From: Gammaproteobacteria bacterium
GTDB taxonomy: Bacteria; Pseudomonadota; Gammaproteobacteria; Eutrophobiales; Eutrophobiaceae
Length of the DNA: 9,008 nucleotides
Reading direction: 5' to 3'
Assembly (NCBI GenBank): GCA_016198885.1
Contig: JACQHV010000203.1
Span: 1-9,008, forward strand
Of the stretch, positions 6,747 to 9,008 are shown in pieces. Under the pieces are notes generated by a model. The model worked only from the letters and a program-made list of their open reading frames with translations. It was not told the origin of the DNA and did no database searches. The stretch's first letter is position 1; each line of letters opens with the position of its first letter. A program made the position numbers and the translations under genes.

Positions 6747-6767
6747 AATTAATCATGCAAATTAATT
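6747..6767 (+). other. AT-only hairpin after cusA
   Basis: AATTAAT (6747-6753) and ATTAATT (6761-6767) pair around a 7-base loop, 12 bases after the cusA stop. There is no GC stem and no T run, so it is a poor terminator. No better one is visible before the next gene, so read-through into the lipoprotein gene is possible. Confidence 0.25.
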
Positions 6768-6781
6768 AGTTGACTTATTCA

Positions 6782-6811
6782 TTGCCGGAATCATCAATAT
6801 TAAAATATAAG
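6782..6811 (+). promoter_or_regulatory. possible promoter for the lipoprotein gene
   Basis: TTGCCG (6782-6787, four of six) and TATAAG (6806-6811, five of six) are separated by 18 bases in the 138-base gap between cusA and the next gene. This suggests the lipoprotein gene can be transcribed independently of the pump operon. Confidence 0.35.
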
Positions 6812-6860
6812 GGAATTACCGTACTACAAAATTATCAAAGGGGTATTAGGGATTGGCAAT

Positions 6861-6866
6861 GGAGAG
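6861..6866 (+). promoter_or_regulatory. ribosome binding site that decides the lipoprotein start
   Basis: GGAGAG sits seven bases before the ATG at 6874, and that start gives a compact lipoprotein signal. The frame is open further upstream, with TTG at 6853 and ATG at 6859. The latter has AGGG (6848-6851) at workable spacing, so it cannot be excluded. Confidence 0.55.
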
Positions 6867-6873
6867 TTTTTTT

Positions 6874-7506
6874 ATGATGAACGTAAAATTCTTTTCCAGA
6901 ACATTTACATTTCTGATTTTCAATTTGGTGCTCTACGGATGTGCGGCAAATCTGACACCCATAGAGGTATCTGAACGTTTCTGGACGGCCGTGCAAAACA
7001 AGGACGTCCGTGCTGTGCGCAATTATGTATCTTCTGCCTCACTTGACAAAAAAGATCTGACAGAAAACATTCTTCCCATAGGCGAAGTATCACTCGGTAG
7101 AACGGTGATTGATGGAGAACAGGCATGGGTTGACACGACTGTTGCCATCTCTGGTGATGATCCGTTCAAGCTCCCCCTTAAAACAGTGTTGCTGCAGGAA
7201 AATAAACAGTGGAAAGTGGATTATGATGCAACAGTAGCTTCTGTCTCGAGCAGCGGTGCGGTGGCCAGAGTAATGGGAAACCTGACCGATTTAAGCAGAC
7301 AATTTGCTGATGGACTCGATCGATCTCTGACGGAAATCCAGAAAACCCTCCCCCAGGTGCAGAAGGAGATAGGAAAAATCGAGGAAAATTTGCGGGAAAG
7401 AATTCCGGAACTCAGGCAGCGCATGGAAGAAATAATGAAACAACTCGAGGAAGCTTTGGGAAATATCAGCAGAGAGCGCAATTCACGGGGAACGACTGAA
7501 ATCTAG
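6874..7506 (+). CDS. lipoprotein with NTF2-like domain and coiled-coil tail, function unknown
   Basis: The 210-residue product (from ATG 6874) has a short basic and hydrophobic signal ending in the lipobox L20-Y21-G22-C23, so it should be lipid-anchored at Cys23. The residue after Cys is Ala, which favours transfer to the outer membrane. Residues about 28-123 have the pattern of an NTF2-like or DUF4878-type domain: a first helix with VSERFWTAVQNKDV, then strands ending in KQWKVDY (111-117). Residues about 130-202 are a heptad-rich, charged helix (EIQKTLPQVQKEI, ERIPELRQRMEEI) likely to form a coiled coil or pair with another protein. No catalytic motif is seen. It is on the same strand as the pump operon but 138 bases away with its own possible promoter, so a role in metal export is not supported. 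Base composition is closer to the AT-rich flanks than to cusA. Confidence 0.75.
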   Translation: MMNVKFFSRTFTFLIFNLVLYGCAANLTPIEVSERFWTAVQNKDVRAVRNYVSSASLDKKDLTENILPIGEVSLGRTVIDGEQAWVDTTVAISGDDPFKLPLKTVLLQENKQWKVDYDATVASVSSSGAVARVMGNLTDLSRQFADGLDRSLTEIQKTLPQVQKEIGKIEENLRERIPELRQRMEEIMKQLEEALGNISRERNSRGTTEI

Positions 7507-7512
7507 TTCAGA

Positions 7513-7549
7513 AATCTTCAATTATGATATTAATAATTCAGGCAAGATT
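7513..7549. terminator. possible shared terminator hairpin between convergent genes
   Basis: AATCTT (7513-7518) pairs with AAGATT (7544-7549) and, inside, AATTAT (7520-7525) pairs with ATAATT (7533-7538), with a one-by-five internal loop and a 7-base apical loop. It lies between the stop of the lipoprotein gene and the stop of the reverse-strand gene, overlapping the latter. All stems are AT-rich, so terminator strength is doubtful. Confidence 0.3.
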
Positions 7550-8389
7550 GAAATCCACCTGGACACCATAGTGATCAGATACTGTTATTTTCCTCCCGTC
7601 TGATAAATTTACGGAAATCTCATTCAATACAATACGACTGTTCTTTGGTTCGAGCTTGTTTGCAGCTTTCCTGTTTAGAAAAATATGATCGATCCTCTGT
7701 GGCGGCAGATGATTTTCATCGCCCGAGACTACCAGTGGATTCACCGGATCCCAGGTAATCCCATCACCATTCCCGTGTGTAAAAGCATCAATCAATCCTT
7801 TCTGCAATAATTGATAATAATTATCCTTTGATGATTCAGGTCCAGCATTCAAATCACCCGCAAGAATTGTAGGAATGTTTTCAGATGTGAATTCAAGTAA
7901 TTGCCGGATTTGAGCGGAACGAATTGCCTCCATTTTTTTCGATTCAGGATGATTCAGTAATCCTCCTGCGGTCATATGAAAGGTAATCAGTTGCAGTTTT
8001 TCAATGCCGGGTATTTCGATATTGATCTTATACATGCCTTTGCTGGTAAATACCCGTTCTCCAAAAGTTGCATGATTAAAGCGGGCCAGTTTTCCATTTT
8101 CGAGGGGAAACCTGGAGAGAATCAACAGCTCATTTCCCAGACGTAATTTAAATCCAGTCCGGGCAAATCCCGCAGCATAGGGATATTCAGATTTAAGAGA
8201 TGTAAAGAGGTGTTTCTGAAGATCAGCATGAAAGAATTCCTGCAGGCAGATAATGTCAACCTTTGATTCTTTTAACTGTTTTGTCAGTTCCGTAAGACGC
8301 TCCTGGGTAAAATCAATGGGACGATAGACTGATTTACCAAAAAGCCGGACATCCTGTGTTGCGGTATTAAATGTAAGAACACTAATCAA
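7538..8389 (-). CDS. endonuclease/exonuclease/phosphatase-superfamily phosphodiesterase, sphingomyelinase-like
   Basis: The 283-residue protein shows the full active-site series of the EEP fold: Asn8 (LTFNTA), Glu51 (CLQEF), His138 (LITFHMTAG), Asp179 and Asn181 (AGDLN), Asp234 (RIDHIF) and the terminal Asp272-His273 (SDHYG). These bind a divalent metal and activate water for phosphodiester cleavage. TWDPVNPL (212-219) followed by PPQRIDHIFL (229-238) is the pattern seen in neutral-sphingomyelinase-like members rather than in ExoIII/APE1 DNA repair enzymes. The substrate remains open: phospholipid, nucleic acid or another phosphodiester. Bacterial sphingomyelinases are exported, yet no signal peptide is visible here. 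The start is weak: the only reasonable initiator is TTG (8387-8389), no ATG or GTG occurs in frame before a stop at 8435-8437, and no Shine-Dalgarno is seen. The core begins almost at once (LTFN at 5-8), so little could be missing. It converges on the lipoprotein gene and diverges from the gene at 8530. Confidence 0.85.
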   Translation of the reverse strand: MISVLTFNTATQDVRLFGKSVYRPIDFTQERLTELTKQLKESKVDIICLQEFFHADLQKHLFTSLKSEYPYAAGFARTGFKLRLGNELLILSRFPLENGKLARFNHATFGERVFTSKGMYKINIEIPGIEKLQLITFHMTAGGLLNHPESKKMEAIRSAQIRQLLEFTSENIPTILAGDLNAGPESSKDNYYQLLQKGLIDAFTHGNGDGITWDPVNPLVVSGDENHLPPQRIDHIFLNRKAANKLEPKNSRIVLNEISVNLSDGRKITVSDHYGVQVDFNLA

Positions 8390-8449
8390 GGTAGATAATA
8401 GGAATCTTATAACAGGTGAGCTTTGAATATGTAGTTATGGGGATAATAA

Positions 8450-8487
8450 AATAATGTTAATATTATTTACATTATTCATTAGCTAAT
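8450..8487. promoter_or_regulatory. dyads in the divergent promoter region
   Basis: AATAATGT (8450-8457) and ACATTATT (8469-8476) are perfect 8-base inverted repeats. One base later comes ATTAGCTAAT (8478-8487), a perfect 10-base palindrome. Both lie in the 140-base gap between the divergent genes starting at 8389 and 8530, where one regulator could serve both. GATAAT (8500-8505) is a plausible -10 for the rightward gene, without a good -35, which would suit activator dependence. Confidence 0.4.
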
Positions 8488-8529
8488 CTACTCTCAGTGG
8501 ATAATATGTGTAATCAGGGGGAGGGAGAT

Positions 8530-9008
8530 ATGTACAAATTTTCTGCATTGTTGATTGTGGTATTATTTTCTGTCTGTTCATCTGCCCTGGCAATAGAGCC
8601 TGTGCTGGATCAACAGGTTATGCTTTATTATTCCATTCCTTTTGGCGGGGATAAGCCGCAGGACAAAGCACACAAATTCGGTCTCAGGTTTGATCAAATA
8701 ACCCATGCGCCGGGAGAAATCACAGAGTTCAGCACCCTGATGAAAAAACCGGCAGCGTTTGATCTTCAGTCAGGAAATGGTGGTTCATCATACACACTCA
8801 GAATACACGGGGTGGATTATACGGAAAGATTATCTGTCCACCGTGCAGATGCGGAAGCTGCAGCTAATGTAGAAGCCGGGACAGAAGCAGAACCTGAGGC
8901 AGAAGCAGGAGCAGCCAAAACAGGAGCAGAAGAGAAAACCGGGACAGAAGAAGCCGGAGCAGAAGCAGCACCTGAGACTGGCGAAGAAGCTGAAGCTGCT
9001 GAAGCTGC
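8530..9008 (+). CDS. secreted protein with Ala/Glu-rich tail, cut by the window edge
   Basis: The frame opens at ATG 8530, six bases after GGGGAG (8518-8523), and stays open for 159 codons to the edge. Residues 1-21 are a Sec signal (hydrophobic 6-15, cut after ALA at 19-21). Residues 22-105 look folded: LYYSIPFGG (32-40), KFGLRFDQ (49-56) and SSYTLRIHGVDY (86-97) suggest beta strands. From about residue 106 the chain is almost only Ala, Glu, Gly, Thr and Pro, predicted disordered and acidic. I do not recognise the family. The signal points to the periplasm or outside, and the tail may be a spacer, a cell-wall-like extension or a cation-binding acidic region. It is divergent from the phosphodiesterase gene. 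Confidence 0.75.
   Translation, partial: MYKFSALLIVVLFSVCSSALAIEPVLDQQVMLYYSIPFGGDKPQDKAHKFGLRFDQITHAPGEITEFSTLMKKPAAFDLQSGNGGSSYTLRIHGVDYTERLSVHRADAEAAANVEAGTEAEPEAEAGAAKTGAEEKTGTEEAGAEAAPETGEEAEAAEA
8845..9008 (+). repeat. GCAGAAGC-type low-complexity repeat coding an Ala/Glu-rich tract
   Basis: Short units such as GCAGAAGCAG, GGAGCAGAAG and GAAGCTGCT recur irregularly and in frame to the edge. CCGGGACAGAAG occurs at 8876-8887 and 8939-8950, 63 bases (21 codons) apart, each followed by CAGAAGCAG and CCTGAG within about 40 bases. This suggests growth by in-frame duplication. The array continues beyond the window. Confidence 0.65.

Noticed and set aside
8845..9008. CRISPR-like or structural DNA repeat
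   Set aside because: The units are short, irregular, multiples of three and in frame with a signal-peptide protein, so they are coding low complexity; there are no spacers.
1..9008. tRNA, rRNA, insertion sequence or phage attachment site
   Set aside because: No cloverleaf, rRNA segment, transposase frame or long terminal inverted repeats were seen.

Overview
This window carries a complete HME-RND tripartite efflux operon of the Cus (Cu+/Ag+) type with accessory genes on both sides. The three-part envelope pump, the Sec and lipoprotein signal peptides and good Shine-Dalgarno sites indicate a Gram-negative bacterium. The proteins look proteobacterial (beta or gamma); I cannot name a genus from the sequence alone.

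Layout. Positions 1-348 are a very AT-rich gene-free leader with a diverged tandem duplication, several perfect dyads, a possible sigma-70 promoter and a possible 17-codon leader peptide. A small exported Cys/His-rich protein (349-750) follows, then cusC (813-2099), cusB (2096-3607) and cusA (3604-6735), all on the + strand. The cusC-cusB and cusB-cusA junctions are both 4-base ATGA overlaps, so the pump genes are translationally coupled. Next come a lipoprotein with an NTF2-like fold and a coiled-coil tail (6874-7506, +), a convergent endonuclease/exonuclease/phosphatase-superfamily enzyme with sphingomyelinase-like motifs (7538-8389, -), and divergently a secreted protein with an Ala/Glu/Gly/Thr-rich repetitive tail that runs off the right edge (8530 onward, +).

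How the genes work together. CusA is the inner-membrane proton-driven pump and keeps the three periplasmic methionines and the transmembrane methionine pairs known from the E. coli protein. CusB is the periplasmic adaptor and has an N-terminal CPMH/CPICGM heavy-metal-binding module plus a second Met-rich motif. CusC is the outer-membrane channel. No cusF chaperone and no CusRS-type regulator lie in the window; the metal-binding N-terminus of CusB and the Cys/His-rich first protein are the obvious candidates for metal capture. The three genes after cusA have no clear link to metal efflux.

The least explained parts are the Cys/His-rich first gene, the structured leader in front of it, a mutually exclusive hairpin pair in front of the cusC ribosome site, a REP-like GC-rich inverted repeat that has become the C-terminal tail of CusB, and loss of one methionine pair in CusA. 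The pump genes are visibly richer in G+C than the genes and spacers around them.
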